A stretch of DNA of 64,000 bases from Heliopora coerulea (GCA_030142905.1 JASJOG010000080.1:467001-531000), one strand, 5' to 3'; positions 40,161 through 53,689 are shown, counted from the stretch's first letter. Program-made: numbers and translations. Notes: generated by a model not told the origin, from the sequence alone.

Positions 40161-40588
40161 ATGGCAAAACTGGGCTTTACATTTCCTGGTGGCTTCAAGG
40201 TAGACGTGGAGATTCACCATGAGAAAATAGAAATTTTCGCGGCAGCTCTCAGTGCTGTAGGTTTGGCGTATATCTTTAGAGAACCTATCGCAAGAACCTT
40301 GTTTGGAGATCCAAACATTGAAGTTGGGCGTGGCTCTCTTATCGTCAAACTTTGCTTCTACAAGTCAGAGAGCTTTCTAAAGTTCCTCGATGACTATGAA
40401 TCAGGAAAATTTAAAAAGCGTTTGATCGAAGAATTTACGAAAATCGATTTCCTCGATAATAGCCTACCTGCTGAACATCGAGATTGCCTGGCAGGAATAG
40501 TTACGAAATTTGACATCGACGACAACCTCACCATCAAAATCAGAAATGAAAAAGAAGTGGAACAGTACAGGGATGAGTTAAGACCAAG
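40161..40588 (+). CDS. Ankyrin/Death gene exon 1 (membrane segment and N-terminal domain)
   Basis: ATG 40161, just after a splice acceptor at 40121-40126. Encodes MAKLGFTFPGGFKVDVEI, a hydrophobic stretch (IFAAALSAVGLAYIF), then a mixed alpha/beta-like domain (KSESFLKFLDDYESGKF and similar). No N-terminal signal peptide of classic form; the hydrophobic stretch may anchor it to a membrane. Confidence 0.75.
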
Positions 40589-43500
40589 GTAAGCATGCCA
40601 ACCGAAGAAAGTTCGGCTCTAAAATATTTGATCTTCGCTCCAGACGTTAACAACTGGCTCTCCTAAAATGGATAATTTAATGCCTTCAAACTTTTACAAA
40701 ACGGTTGTTTAGATTAGTTTTGCTCTTTTAAATTTAGCCAAACAGGTGAATGAGCAGTATTTTAAGCAACCCCTACACCGTTAACTAAATTTGACAAATC
40801 TTTTCTAAATCTTTAATTTTCTGGAAAACAAGGACGAAGGAAACTAATATTTCAAACCCCATTTTTTCATAAAAAACACTGAAGCAAGTACAAGTAAGTA
40901 CCACAGTAAGCTCAAGAAAAATGGGAAAATCTCCTTTATGCTGTTTATGACAATTGATGAACAATAAATGATGACACCGTAATGATTTTGATTGGTTGAA
41001 AACATAAGGCATCATTCGTTCCTACATAGTAAAACCAAAAAGTAAATTCATTGAGCTGGAATATTTTTACGTGTTCATACAGATTTAATAATGCACGAAT
41101 CAAAATCTAAGGCTAGATTACAGATTAACAAAACCAACTTGTTGCCAGTCATTGTTCCAGGATCAGAGTGCAATTGAGGCAGCTTTTGGCAGGAAAGTTG
41201 CGCATCCCTAAGCATGTGAAAATGTTTGTTTATTTGGAATTAAAGAAACAAAGAGGCAAAAGCAATCTCCATTCTTATTGTCCACGTTTAATTAGGGTTA
41301 GGGTTAGGAAAATGCTTTAGGGATGTAGTTTAGTCATAGGGTTTACGATAGCATTTACCATTTAAGTTGGGGTTTGGTATTTGTTTTGGTTTTGGTTTTG
41401 GTCTGGAAGTAAGTCCAAAACATTGGTGGCAAAACAATGATGTCAGGGGAATTTTGGCCGCTTCATCTAGGTCATTAAGGAAGCCTTTTTGGAGTAAAAA
41501 TCCTTGGATAGTTTTCTAGCCTTATCTTTTTAAAATGTGCTGATATTTTGATATCTTTTAAGTATGCTCATGGTAATACTTAGCTTTGCTGTATAAATGT
41601 TACGCCAAAGACTCATTTTCTTGTTTACTGAGCAAATGGCAAAAGACCAGTGGCAAGATGGGTCAGCTAAACATTAACTGCAGTACTCTACTACAAAATC
41701 TAATAAGTTCTTTTAGATTGCTCCCGCACTTTTTTATATTTCTCATAATATCGCCATTTCAAGTAGCTCTATAGTAGATTGCATAACATCAAAGCAGACA
41801 TTTTAGGCACTAGTCTTCTGTGTTCAATCCGAATTGCATGCTAAGTTTACAATCTTCAGTGATGTCATTTGGCATTCTAAGGAAAGCCTGACACTACCAG
41901 ATTTCAGTACCTGACATGATAAATTTATTTTGATATCTTAAACTGAATCCATAATTACAAATTAAATAATAATGACAGTCAACATCATAATACTCCATTT
42001 TTTCACCAAACAGGCAATCCTAAAGATAAAGATTTTTCCTCTTTCATTCTTTAAAAAGTTCTTCCTTATTTCATTTAATTAAATGTTAAACATTATGGCT
42101 ACCAATTTACAATCAAGATCATGTATAAACTTATCATATGGGTCTGAGATTTGGAGATTAAATGATGTCATGTATCAAATGAATGGAGAATGGTTTCGTT
42201 ATAAAATTGGGTACAGCTGCAGTTTAGCAGACCCAAGCAAGACATACATCATTCTGCCAGCTCACTCACCCTAATACAATCCCCTACCCTAACCAGTCAG
42301 GGACAAAGTGGGTAGCCTTCTAAACTGTTGTCTAGCCTTCAATTATAAATGTATTTTTATGATTTAATAGTTACCACGTTGTTACCGTGAAAGAGATGAG
42401 TCCATCAGAGTATTTAATTGTACTAGATTTGCAGTGTTACAGGTTTGATTGTCAGCCAAAGGTTTAAAATTTGCATTTTTAGCGACTGTTTCTGGATGGG
42501 TCTTAAAATATATGATATCCACACTCCAAAATTTACTTTCCCTCAATATGGACATCATCACTGCACTCTGCTTTGTTACAGGCACCAAAGTCTTCAGGGT
42601 TATCCATTAAAAGATAATCATAATCCCCTTTGTCACTACTCAGGGGAATTTCACAACTGGTTTATTGACATTCATTGTGCTAATCAAACCCATAATATCT
42701 GTGGGTTTCGTGATTACACTAGTTTTACTCTCAATATGTATTAGACTTAGGTGGTAAATATTCTTCTGTACATTTGATGTTAAGATGTAATGGGAATTGA
42801 GACAACATAATATACAGTCATGTATATTCCCAGAGAGGTATACAAAATCCTCATCAAGTCTATCAAATGCATCCAAGAATTCATCAACCCTGTTTTAGAA
42901 TTCTGAATGCCTTTGCCATTCCATTCCCAAACAATGGTATTCAGTCTCATCATCGTATATTTCAGGTAGTTGCTTCACCCAATGTTATCGCATCCTGTTC
43001 ATCAGTTAACCCAACATTTAAACATTAGAGTCAGATTGTATATTCTCCTTGTTGCTGTCCAATATTAGTTTCTGATGTGACAGGACCAGCTGGAAATTAA
43101 AACTAACAATGGACTTGTAACATTGGTTAGAAGAAGTAGGGTAGTCAATGTAAACATGTGCTGCGGTCCAAAATTAATATTCTTGAAATCACTTTATATT
43201 GCTTCAAGACCTTTGCAGTATACAACATTTTCATATTTAGGTGATAATTAATGGCAATCACATGTCCGTGTATGTGCAGAACTGTTAAAGTGCTTTAATG
43301 AATTATTAATCAAAAACCAGCCTCTAAAATTCAACTTCCAGGAATAAACTCCTTTTCCCTTAAAGCAGCCCTTGTGAATTTTAATCTTCCAAATCTTAGA
43401 CTATTCTCAAAGACCATCCGTGGTTCATCCATGTGACATGTGAAATTGTTTGGCATTAGATACGGTAGGGTAAAATACTAAAATGTGTCATTGCCCTTTA

Positions 43501-46500
43501 ATGGGCTAATTAATCCCTAAACAACCCAATTGAATATTTAACTATCAGAGCAATCCAATATCTGAGAAGTGAACAAATACCACTATCCAGTGCAATCCCT
43601 GGCTTTGGGTGTGTTGGCCACAAGCAAAGATAAAAGCTGTCTATTTATTTTGATCTTAAACTGTTTTTATCATCATGTGGCAAAATGATGCAGTTTCTGG
43701 TAACAGTTAATATCTGAAAATGCAGAGAGCAGGACTACAGGTATCTTCCAATACAAGTCACCATTGGTGCACTGACATTTAAGATACCAGTCAAAGCCCA
43801 TAAGGAAGTGATGGTGCTCCAAGAATAGCAGCTGTTGAATGATTTTGTGCACATACTGTAACTTTTGTGATTACATGTACATTGATTTTACTCCCAGTTT
43901 ATGTGGTAAATATTCTTCTGTAGGCTTTTTCTTTCAACTTCATGTAACAGGTTTCGCTAAATAAATGGGTGCCTTGCTAGCAGTACACACATTTGTGCAA
44001 ATTAATTACATGTGATATCTCTATCAAATGCATCCAAGAACTCGTGAACACCGAATGTTCCTTACTGCCTTGACCATTCCTTTCCAAAAAAAGACATTCA
44101 GTCTAACCACTTGAAGTAACGCCATTCCATAAGCACATGTACTGTAGACATTTCGATTTTGTTGTTATTAGTTGCAATACGGTACCGTACTTTAACAGTG
44201 GAACTTCGATCAGAAACACTAAAGTACAACCAAGCACTTTTTATACAATAGCACTACTGTAGTTAGAAAAAAATTATTTTAAAAACGTTTCCATTAATCA
44301 AAATCCTCAGGGTTTAAAGGTTTAACTGAGTCCGCAGCCAAGTTCCAACAGACTAGTGTACATCAACACATACTGAGGAAAATTTATAAAAGCTATGCAC
44401 ATAAAAACCACATAATTGTCCCACAATAACCTACTCCTCTTATTTCATCCGTTATTTCTGGGAAAATCGAACTCTTAGACTTTTCCACAAGGGTAACATG
44501 AATTTTTTATCTTGGAAGTGTAGATACAGGTATGAACATTCCAAATCAGGGTTTACTTTGCAGTCCACCGCTGCTGTCTACTAAAGTACAGATGCAGGCT
44601 GCATGGTTTGTCCTTATTGTCGTTGTTTGTCCATTATTTGCCCTTTACGAACTAGAATAAGGACTGCGTATTGTTTTTTCGGATTTCTTTTTTTTTCCTT
44701 TTTTCAATCTCTATTTTTTTTAATTTCTCTTTTCTTTTCTTTCTTTATTTTTTTATTAATATACTGTTTTGGCAAATACAATATAAGGAAGTGTTGTTTT
44801 AGTAAATGAAGGACTTAATACGGGTTAATCGCAGCTACTAAAATTGTTAACTTAGTATACGTTGGTAATGTGAGAATGTGGCAATGAAACGACCAGGAGA
44901 AGCACAATGGTCACTGTACTCGCATATTCATTGTTAAAAATAGAATAACAAATTTAACTGACTTGGGAACATTCGGTGGATTAATGTAAAATTTAGGTCT
45001 TCTCCATTCGTTCTCCTGTTTCGGTATCTATAGCACGTAGAATCACATCGCCAGAGAGACGTTAACTCAATGACATTTTACGATTGACGACTGTTGCCGA
45101 TAATGGACAGTGAGTTGTTTGAGGTATATAAAGTAGTACTAACCCAGGTAAAATGGCTACGTGGCAGAATTTCTATTTAACAATTAGATTAGGAGCTCGA
45201 GATTTCTGAGGTGATAGTTGACAAAACCCTCGTCAAATATCATCTCATAGAAATAGAGAGCGAATAATCTAATTGTTTTAGTAGAAACACACTTTGCAAA
45301 GAACATTTTCCGTCTTCTCTCGGATTGCACTTTCAAGTAATCATTCTATTTGGTCTTCAGAAACTTCACAAAACTTAGAAGGGGAAGCCATTTATGCTAC
45401 TCGCTATCTATCGACGAATAGATAGCAAATAGCGTACCCAATCAGAATGCAGCATTTGCAATGGTACTCGACTAAGTTTCTACTAAAAAGATTTATACAA
45501 TAAGAAAACTGCTGGAGCAACGCATAAGAACGCTTTGGGTTTCGAATCAGAGTTAATTGTAAGTTGTAGAGATAAAAATTTTAGTGTGTGGAACGAAACT
45601 TATTTTCTGATTAACCGACGACCTATCGGGAACCTTATATTGGAAATGTTTTGTCTTGTGGCACATGCTCAGTGTAAGTTCATATCGCAAGAGTTCATAT
45701 CGGAAAGCTTCAATTAACATGAATAATTTAAAATTATCATACATATTTTCATAATTGATATTAAATTGAAAATTGGATCTCCTACATTGAAACAGCGTAG
45801 ATTTTCAGACGTACATAAAGATGAAAGGAATAGAGAAAAATACCGGAATCCCCGTGCCGTCGGACCGATCCTAGGTGGGACTGTGCAGAGACTCTGTTCC
45901 CATCCATCCTTATCCAGTTGAGGGGGGTAAGGGCAGCAGAGATGGGGTCTCAACCTTTTAAAAATTTGAATGCCTATGTTTTGAATAGGAAAATGTCTGT
46001 TTGGGCTGCAGCAAAGAAAGGAGATTTGAATGGCGTTAAAGCTGCAGTTGAGAATGGCGCAGACATAGAAGAGCAGGGAGGAGAATTCCCAACGGGAACT
46101 GGTTTACATCATGCTTGCTTCAAAGGATATTTCTCAATATCTGATTATCTAATCCAAAGTGATGTTGGACTTAGCTCTAGAAACAAGCATGGTTCCTTGC
46201 CTATTCACTATGCCTGCATTGATGGTCATCTAGATACTGTAAAACTACTCAGCAAAAGAAGTGACTTCAGATCAACAAATAATTATGGTCATACTCCACT
46301 TCATTTTGCATCATTGAATGGACATACCTCAGTTGCTGAGCACTTAATCCAATGTGGTGTTGAAGTTAACTCAAAAGACAAAGATGGTAACATGCCTATT
46401 CACTATGCCTGCGAGAATGGTCATCTAGATACGGTAGAATTACTTATCAGGAAATGTAGTGACTTGACAACAAATAATAATGGACGTACTCCACTTTATC

Positions 46501-47909
46501 TTGCATTATTAAATGCACATACCGCAGTTGCTGATTATCTGATTGGTGCAGGAGCAGCAGGTGATTGGTGTTAATAGTTATTTATTCTAAAACATCAAAG
46601 ATATTTTATATTTTGTATATTTCATTTTCGATCTTTAATTGTTTATTAAGAATTTTGAATGAACTATTTTCAGTAATATAAAATGAATAAATTAAATTTC
46701 TGATGCAAGAGAGGCAGTCTAGGCTTTACGGCAGTGTTGTCCTCAAGTCCACCAAATCCGAGTCCAGTAATTAGACACCGAGCCCACATGTGAGTGCAAG
46801 TCCGACATATCAACGTATGCTGTAAATAAACAGCAACGAAGTACCTCATATGTCGCATAGATAGAGACTGTAATTAGGACATTTGCCGAGATATTTCTGA
46901 TATTTTAATTTCACTTTCATTATTCACAGCAAAATTATTGATTTCACATCAAAAACACGAGTCGAAAGGGCGTTTCTGCAAAGGCGTAATGAGTCTTAAT
47001 GGTACCCTGGGCCAAGCATTACCTGTGGCGCCTACTACTCCTTGCCAAATTAAAAATTACAAAATACTTTCAATGAAATTACATAGTTAATTTATGGAAT
47101 ATGTACTTAAAAATTAAAATTAAAAATTAAAAATTAAAAAATTAAAAATTAAAAAATAATATGAGGCCGGACACTGGATAGTTTCCTTTTACTCACCAAT
47201 AATTTTGCAAAGTTTATGGCGTTAACGTCAAAACACTTTAAGATGAGGTAAAAACTACATCCAAAACAGGCAATTTGCCTGCAAAATAAAAACTTGAATG
47301 AAACCAGGCGTAATCTAAATAACTATTTCTTTTCAAATTAATCATTAAGCCAGCTTTCTAGCGTACCATCAAGAAAATGAATGTTCGCTAAAGTTTCCTA
47401 TTTTGTGTTCCATGTAAGATGTTTTGTCATACGCTCGGAAGAAAATGGTTAAATTTTCACGAATCCCTCAAAAAATTTTGTCCAACTGTGTCCTGTAACA
47501 TTTAATGCCATTATCTGCAGTACTTTTTAAGGTCGAGCCATTTATTGTATTTTTTGTATCATTCTTTTATTTCTCAGTCAATCACCCCGAAAGCCAACCT
47601 ACCAAAGAACAGACTATTGATAATCTTCATCCGTTGATATGGCAGAGAATTTGCAAGAAGTTAGACATACAAGATAACGTTGGTGGAGATTATCGGGAGC
47701 TAGCTGCCCGTTTTGGGATGCCAATTGACGTTATTGATCTCATTTCGCAACAGGCAAATCAAACACATGAAGTGCTCAGATGGATTGCTCGAAATCCTGA
47801 AAATACCATTGATAAACTTCAAGACGTATTGCAGGAGATGGGACGGTTGGATTGTGTAAGGATTATTGAAAAAGCTTTGAAGTCAGGTATGGTTGATCAT
47901 AGCTGTTAA
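40161..47909 (+). CDS. Membrane-anchored ankyrin-repeat Death-domain protein (three exons, 443 aa)
   Basis: Predicted by joining 40161-40588, 45989-46560 and 47578-47909. Exon 1 ends in phase 2 (CCAAG/GTAAGC) and exon 2 begins there (TTGAATAG/G). Exon 2 ends in phase 1 (GCAG/GTGATT) and exon 3 begins there (TTTCTCAG/TC). The total is exactly 444 codons. Order of parts: short hydrophobic segment (residues about 25-39) with a conserved-looking charged domain, about six ankyrin repeats (residues 145-330), Death domain (about 350-435). An acceptor TTTTAACAG at 40126 implies a 5' UTR exon upstream. The architecture suggests an adaptor or sensor in cell-death or innate-immune signalling, which is inference. 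A donor-like CAG/GTATGG at 47886 means more exons may follow. I cannot assign an orthologue. Confidence 0.75.
40589..45164. other. Intron 1 of the ankyrin/Death gene
   Basis: Contains a diverged internal duplication: 42,700-42,990 and 43,860-44,120 share GTGGTAAATATTCTTCTGTA, TCTATCAAATGCATCCAAGAA and ACATTCAGTCT-like blocks. A TTAGGG triplet array (41,293-41,309) is too short to be telomeric. The intron ends at 45988 after the Crypton fragment. Confidence 0.6.
45165..45490 (-). repeat. Crypton-like 5' fragment with eroded N-terminal exon
   Basis: Reverse complement of the 58.7-59.0 kb repeat. It encodes ATG GCT TCC... (MASPSKFCEVSEDQIE) followed by TGA and then ESAIREKTENVL, the N-terminal motif usual in DUF3504 recombinases. 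Sits in intron 1 of the ankyrin/Death gene, antisense. Confidence 0.6.
45989..46560 (+). CDS. Ankyrin/Death gene exon 2 (six ankyrin repeats)
   Basis: Repeats are seen as TGLHHACFKGY, LPIHYACIDGHLDTVKLL, TPLHFASLNGHTSVAEHL, MPIHYACENGHLDTVELL and TPLYLALLNAHTAVADYL, plus a degenerate first copy (VWAAAKKGDLNGVKAAV). Reading frame also open upstream to 45918, but the TAG/G acceptor at 45987-45988 gives the matching phase. Confidence 0.85.
46561..47577. other. Intron 2 of the ankyrin/Death gene
   Basis: AT-rich, with an (AAAATT)n tract at 47,108-47,160; ends with a strong acceptor. No other feature. Confidence 0.6.
47578..47909 (+). CDS. Ankyrin/Death gene exon 3 (Death domain)
   Basis: After a strong polypyrimidine tract and AG: LHPLIWQRICKKLDI, DYRELAARFGM, VLRWIARNPENTIDKLQ, VRIIEKALKS, matching the six-helix Death-domain pattern including the central Trp. 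Stop TAA 47907-47909 unless the donor at 47886 is used. Confidence 0.85.
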
Positions 47910-48009
47910 GTTTATAGTCCTGCTGGAGGTTCAATCAGGGAAATCTGTGCTACACCTAGTTCTTCTTCCATTAATATTTAGAAATTACGTTAAAAACCAT
48001 GAGACATAA

Positions 48010-48267
48010 GCTTGGTTCGCACGAGCAACATAAGCATAAGGATAAGATCAATACAGAAACAAAGCATGATATCTCCTCTTAGACTTGCAAAGATAAAACT
48101 AGATTTTCTTTTTGTTTCGTCTCTGTTTTTGGCTTTTTGCTTTTTCTTGGCTTATGCTTGGACTATGATCTTACGCTTACGACGATCCTTATGTCGCAGG
48201 CTTGACTTCATTCCTTTGTTTTGCTTTTTGTTTTCTCCTAATCCTTATGCTCACGTGTGAACCAGGC
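48010..48267. mobile_element. 258-bp MITE
   Basis: Ends GCTTGGTTCGCACG and the complement of GCCTGGTTCACACG, flanked by CATAA at 48005-48009 and 48268-48272. ATAAGCATAAGGATAAG and its inverse extend the repeats. The open frame inside is not a gene. Confidence 0.7.
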
Positions 48268-48272
48268 CATAA

Positions 48273-50340
48273 ATGTATGTGGTAATGGCTCTGTAATAGT
48301 AGATAAAAATATTTCAAAGCTCTTTAGAAATTTTTGACAGTTCACCTAGTGTTTATCTTAAATCGCAAACTAAGAATACACTCATTAGTGCACTAGCAAT
48401 GAAATATGTTGGCTCAATATATCAAGAGGGCAAATCACCAGGCGTTGGTAAGGTGAGGGAATTACCACATTTTTCATTATCAGTATGTTAAAAATTGTAT
48501 CAAAGAGACGGTAAAATTTTAGAATTTCCCCAGAGAGCGTGTTGCTACACTCTTCCAATAGTCGTATTTAAACTATGTGACCCTCCCTCCTCACACTAAA
48601 ATCCTGTTTACGCACCTGAGCACTGCTTTCCATAGAACTTGTTGCCAATTTCTTCAAATGGTTTAATGTTGATGCCCGAAATAGTTCAAGCAATATTTAG
48701 GTAGTCCATTAGATTTACAAGCAATAAAAGTTGAACAGGGGATGCAACATTGTACGCGTATTGTGTGCTGGGTAGTATAATTTAATAGACGAGCACGAGT
48801 GCTTGATCGGATTTAAAACATGAGGCGACAGCCGAATGTCTTGGATCTGATAAAGCACGAACAATGAGCTTTTTAAATGGCTTAAGAAACTAACCCCCTA
48901 GCACGTTGATTTGCGTAGAAAGTTTGAAAATTGATGTTTTCTAAGCTTCCAAAATTTGAGGAGAAAAAGTAAGAGTGTTTTTAACACATTCATCTTCACG
49001 ACACGGTGATGATTTTCTTTTGTATTTTCCTTATGAATTAATTATGAATTTTTAAACTATGTTAACCTGCTTGAGAGGAATATTTCAAAATAAGGAAATT
49101 TGAAGGAAACAAAAAGTGCGGACATAAGCTAGTTAAAGACTTCCCCTATCACCTTTTCTAATGTTACTTCGTGCTTTTTTTTTTTGTTAATTTTTTTCTT
49201 TAAACGTCATTTTCTTCTATGGTGGTCCGTAATTGTTATAGTGTTGTGGGCATTGCTGCACCTTTTGGCTTAAACTTTCTGGTATTTTGTCCAAGTAGAT
49301 CTTGTTATTGTTTTAATATCGGTTGATTTTGCTTATTTAAAAATTTAAGTGCTTACTAGTGATTATCTAACGTAGTTCTTTCATTGTACGTACTTAAAGT
49401 TCCAAATATATGCAGTTTGTGTTATTCTATGTCTATGGAGATGCAATATTTGGCAAGAGCTAGGCCGAATCCTCAGACAGTTTTTGATTTCACTGTTGTT
49501 CAATAGTTTTTCTTGCTTGGAGGTATTGAGAACAGATATTGTAGAGGTCACAAGGACATATTCCATGCTTTCTAAGTAGTAAATACAATTTATTGCATTT
49601 TCTTATTCTGATTGTACAGTGTGCCTGTTGAGCTAACAGAAATCACTTTTAGGTAGGTTTGTTTGAAAACCTGGAGCACTGTTAGATTGCTGACATTTTT
49701 CAGGGAAATTGATGCAAAGTGAAAATTTCAAAGTTTAAACACCGTGACAGATCTTCGTTAAGATTCCAATTTTACTTCAAGAATATCAATGCAAATGCAA
49801 ATAACTTTTGCAAAAAGTAATCGATATTTGGTAACAGAAAAGTTTTATCTTCTTCCGGATGACCATCATCGACTAAGTGCTAGAATGGTTGATGATCCAA
49901 TTTTAAGGAGACCACTATGGTACAAGTTCAACAAAACTATTTGACAAAAATAACTTTCTCGTGATCGGCAGAGCGTGACAGAAGACTAATATTTTTAGCA
50001 ATTGTATCGTTAACTAGTTCCTCGTAGTAGCCTGAAAATTTTTATCATCTTCAAAGCGTCTCTCAACAAAATGATTTGGCCAAAGCAAAGTTTTTCTGTC
50101 GGATTGCAAATAAGGACCTTAGGCAAGCTAAGACTGCTACGCGAATAACAAGGAACTCTGGATCGATGATGTGGAATTGGATACTTCATGTATGTTTTTT
50201 TCGATCTCCAAAAGGTTCCTTAACTTCTAAAATAGTTCAGCTGAATAAGGCGACATCAAATTCAGCAAATAGCTTTAGCTGTTCTATGAGTTAATATGTA
50301 ATAAATACGGTGATACAAATACTAATTATTATGATGACAA
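48273..50340. other. Region downstream of the ankyrin/Death gene
   Basis: No further exon recognised; an AATAAA at about 48,722 is the first good plus-strand polyadenylation signal. Confidence 0.45.
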
Positions 50341-50344
50341 TAGG

Positions 50345-50890
50345 ATGATTAAAATGATAATAAAAATGGCAGTGATGATAATAATGATAGTTATAGTGAT
50401 GGTTATAAGGTTAGTGATAGGGACAGTTATTGTGATAGTGATACTGATGATATTGATAATGATATTGATAATGATATTGATAATGATATTGATAATGATA
50501 TTGATAATGATATTGATAATGATATTGATAATGATATTGATAATGATATTGATAATGATAGTGATAATAATAATGATAATACTGATAATGATAGTGTTAA
50601 TGATAATGATAACGATAGTGACAATGATAATTATAATGATAATGATAATGATAATGATAGTGGTAAAGATAGTGACAAAGATAGTGACAATGATAGTGAC
50701 AGGGATAATGATAGTGATAGTGATAATGACAATGATATTAATAATGATAATGATAATGATGATAATAAGGATAGGGTTAGTGACAGTGAAAATGATAATG
50801 AAATAATAATAAGGATAGGGATAGCAATAATGAAAATGATAATGATAATGATGATGATAATGATATGATGATGATAATGATAATAATAAC
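50345..50890. repeat. (GATAAT)n-type microsatellite with a 12-bp core
   Basis: GATATTGATAAT repeats almost perfectly from about 50,448 to 50,555, with degenerate GATAAT/GATAGT on either side. The open frames in it are artefacts of the repeat. Confidence 0.95.
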
Positions 50891-51540
50891 GTATTTATTT
50901 ATTATGCAAAAATTACGTTAACAAATACAATTTTTAAAGACGTGCTAATTTACAGAAAAACAATAAAAAATAAGTTAAATTTGTCTAAAACCTTTTCGAA
51001 TTAAATTATAGCAATTAAAATAAATCTAAAAAGAATTTCAAGTACCAAGGAATAAAAATTATAAAAGCTTGAAGATATTTTAAAAAATTCTTGCTGCATC
51101 CGTATTTAATCGACAGATTTCTAGCATCTCAAACTCATCACGTTTCTTAAATGGTATTCACGAGCCTCTCACGCTCAGTTGGAAAAATCACAGAATTTCA
51201 AAGGACAGGCGCGTTCGTAGCCAAGCTATGACAACGGCATATGGTTCCCCGTTATTTCCTGCTACGAACTCTGCTTATTTCTCTAGAAATAAGGTGCATT
51301 CAGCTCTCATACCACCATTGGTTCCAATCACAAGATGTGTAAAATTCCAATGTTCTACCTCCAACACTCTCTGTAAATACTATCTATTCTTCTCATTTTC
51401 CTGCTCCCTAAAAACTCGAACGTCAAAAAATGCAGTAACTGCTCGAGGCCAGAATCCTCCAGTCGTGATATCTAATCTGGCTTCAGGGCTCGTATTGGCT
51501 CTTCTCAAGTTGAATCTATAGTTATCAAGTGGTTGAAGGT
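50891..51540. other. Unassigned
   Basis: No feature recognised. Confidence 0.45.
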
Positions 51541-51547
51541 GTGGCTC

Positions 51548-53689
51548 TTATTCCGAATTATTGTAAACTTTGATGAGCATGGATGTCAGCAGATCTCGGA
51601 CTCCGCCATGCCTCTGTGCCACAAAGCCACCCTTTTTGCATGACAAGGCATAGTTGATAGAAAATCTTTCACCACATACACAACAACAACATGGCAAACC
51701 GGACAATGGTAGGTTGTAGCGCGTTTGTAGGGAATCCCTAAGCTCTTTTTTGTTGAGACCCAGACCCTGCTTCTCAAGTGATATTATATTAAGCCATGAC
51801 TTGGCTCCCTTATCTCTCGCCTGAATTACTTGCGATAGCAATTCTGAAGATGGAGATGTGCCAATTCTTTCCATTTTCAACATTACGGTTGTAGCCTTCA
51901 AGGTCTGTTGATGACTTTTCAGGTCACCTATTGATGGCTCACTTTTCTTCATCATCTTGCTCTAAGATCTAATCGACTCTACATGCGATGTTGTTATAGA
52001 CACTGAGGCAGAATATTATTGAGAGGATTCATCTTTCAATGATGGCGTACCTAAACCTTCTTGCGCTGGGGATATAGTGAAGAGTTCCTTGAGTTCATCA
52101 GGAAACTATTTATCTTGCCCAAAAATTGTCGGCAAAAATACGTCATTCAAAACTTCATGGATTGGCTCCACACAATCTTCGGATGATTCGACTGTACAAA
52201 TGAAGTAGGTGAACTTCGATCTGTAGTCCTTAGTAAGTGCGATGTATGCTGAATGTGGTTGACCTTTTGCGGTTTCGGAAAGAGTTTCAATCTCTTCCCT
52301 CCGAACTTCCCTTACAGTAATGATCTTTATAATCTGTAGATCCTATCACAACACCGACGTGGCATTTACCATTAGTTGTAATGTTAACTTCCTATCCAAA
52401 AATAGTCTGAATTTCATCTGTTAGCTCCTGTGATTTCAATATCAGCCAGCTTTTCTTCCCATTGACCAAATAACCGAATTTCTTTCCTTCCAAACTCAGG
52501 AATTATAACAGTTATATAAAGATTTGATTATTCCTCCTCCAGCCGAACATCAGCCAACCAAACTTGCTTAACGTCGGGTATGGCCAGACTTTGGATCATG
52601 ATGGATGTGTTCACAGAGTACCAATGGCATAACTAATCGATCACCTTGTGCGGTACCCTCCTGTGACAGGATCTCGCCTCCACCCAAAATAAATTACCTG
52701 GATGATTATCGATAGGTGTTCATGAAGTACAGTGACATTTCTGGGCAAATTATCCGAATGTTTTGGAATGCCACAGATCTATTCATTTGGTTAAAGGCAT
52801 TTGTAACATCTACCAAGAAGATTCCATCAGTTTCCCCTTCTGCTCGTGCCATGAGTCACTGCTTCGGCACCTGCGCTGTGACCAACTGCAAGCTTGTAGA
52901 GGGCTTCCAGGATACGGAAAGTCCAGGATACGGTTTTTCCAATTATTTCTCTCAGTACCTCCCTAAATCCTGTAGGTCTGATCTCGGAGCTCTTGTCAAG
53001 TGGAATAAGCCTTGAGGCCATATAGCTCTCGAGAAGAGAAAGATGATAACTTGTCGTTAACAGCTTTTTGGCCAAAATAGAAGATTTTCCCCTCAATTCC
53101 ATTCCCTCCGTGCTAAAATTCTTTGAGCATAGGATCCTACGATAAAATTCAGCATCCATTCCTGAGGGTCTTGCAGAGCCCTTTGTTTTCATGGCAGCTT
53201 TGTAGAGTATTTGCTCATCAATCACATCAAAAATATGAGGTGGGCCGAAGTTTACTGGGCCTCGTAGGAGACATTTATCATTGATTTCTGACGTGCCTTA
53301 GCTTTACCTCTTTCAAGATTTCAAATGTTTGAGTTTGAAGCTTTGTTTGATGTTGCGAACTTTTTCTGTATGAATTTTACTTCTTTAAATAAGAGATCTA
53401 GATCTCCGCGCCTCCAAAGAGTTAATCTGCGATCAATCGCTGCACTATTATCTTTGGCTTTAGAGGTTACCGAGCGCTTTTGTAGTATCAGCAAAGGAAG
53501 CACCATGAAGGATTTCAGAATGATTGAGTAAAGGTCTGAACTGCAATTAAATTGCTTCAACCAGAATGTGTATTCTTTAATAAAGCTTTTCCCAGCCCTT
53601 CCTGAAGGTATCTTAAAGAAATCTCTTCCAAAGTGAGCAATTTCATTATAGATTTCGTTGACCTTATCATAGGAGCTTTGATAACTCAT
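51548..53689 (-). pseudogene. Decayed reverse-transcriptase retroelement
   Basis: Three minus-strand blocks in order: 53689-53321 (FFKIPSGRAGKSFIKE, MVLPLLILQKRS), 53225-52827 (KTKGSARPSGMDAEFYRRIL, ASRLIPLDKSSEIRPTGFRE, reverse-transcriptase finger region) and 51955-51548 (GAKSWLNIISLEKQGLGLNK, CGERFSINYALSCKKGG). The part between 52,827 and 51,955 that should hold the YADD-type active site is riddled with stops. No terminal repeats seen. Confidence 0.75.

Noticed and set aside
41293..41309. TTAGGG repeats as telomeric DNA (also near 6,870-6,945)
   Set aside because: Only two to three perfect units, scattered; ordinary GGTTAGGG-type low-complexity DNA.
48012..48260. 82-codon hydrophobic frame
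   Set aside because: Lies entirely within the 258-bp MITE, including its terminal repeats.
50345..50806. 153-codon plus-strand frame and its minus-strand Ser-Leu partner
   Set aside because: Artefact of the GATAAT repeat.
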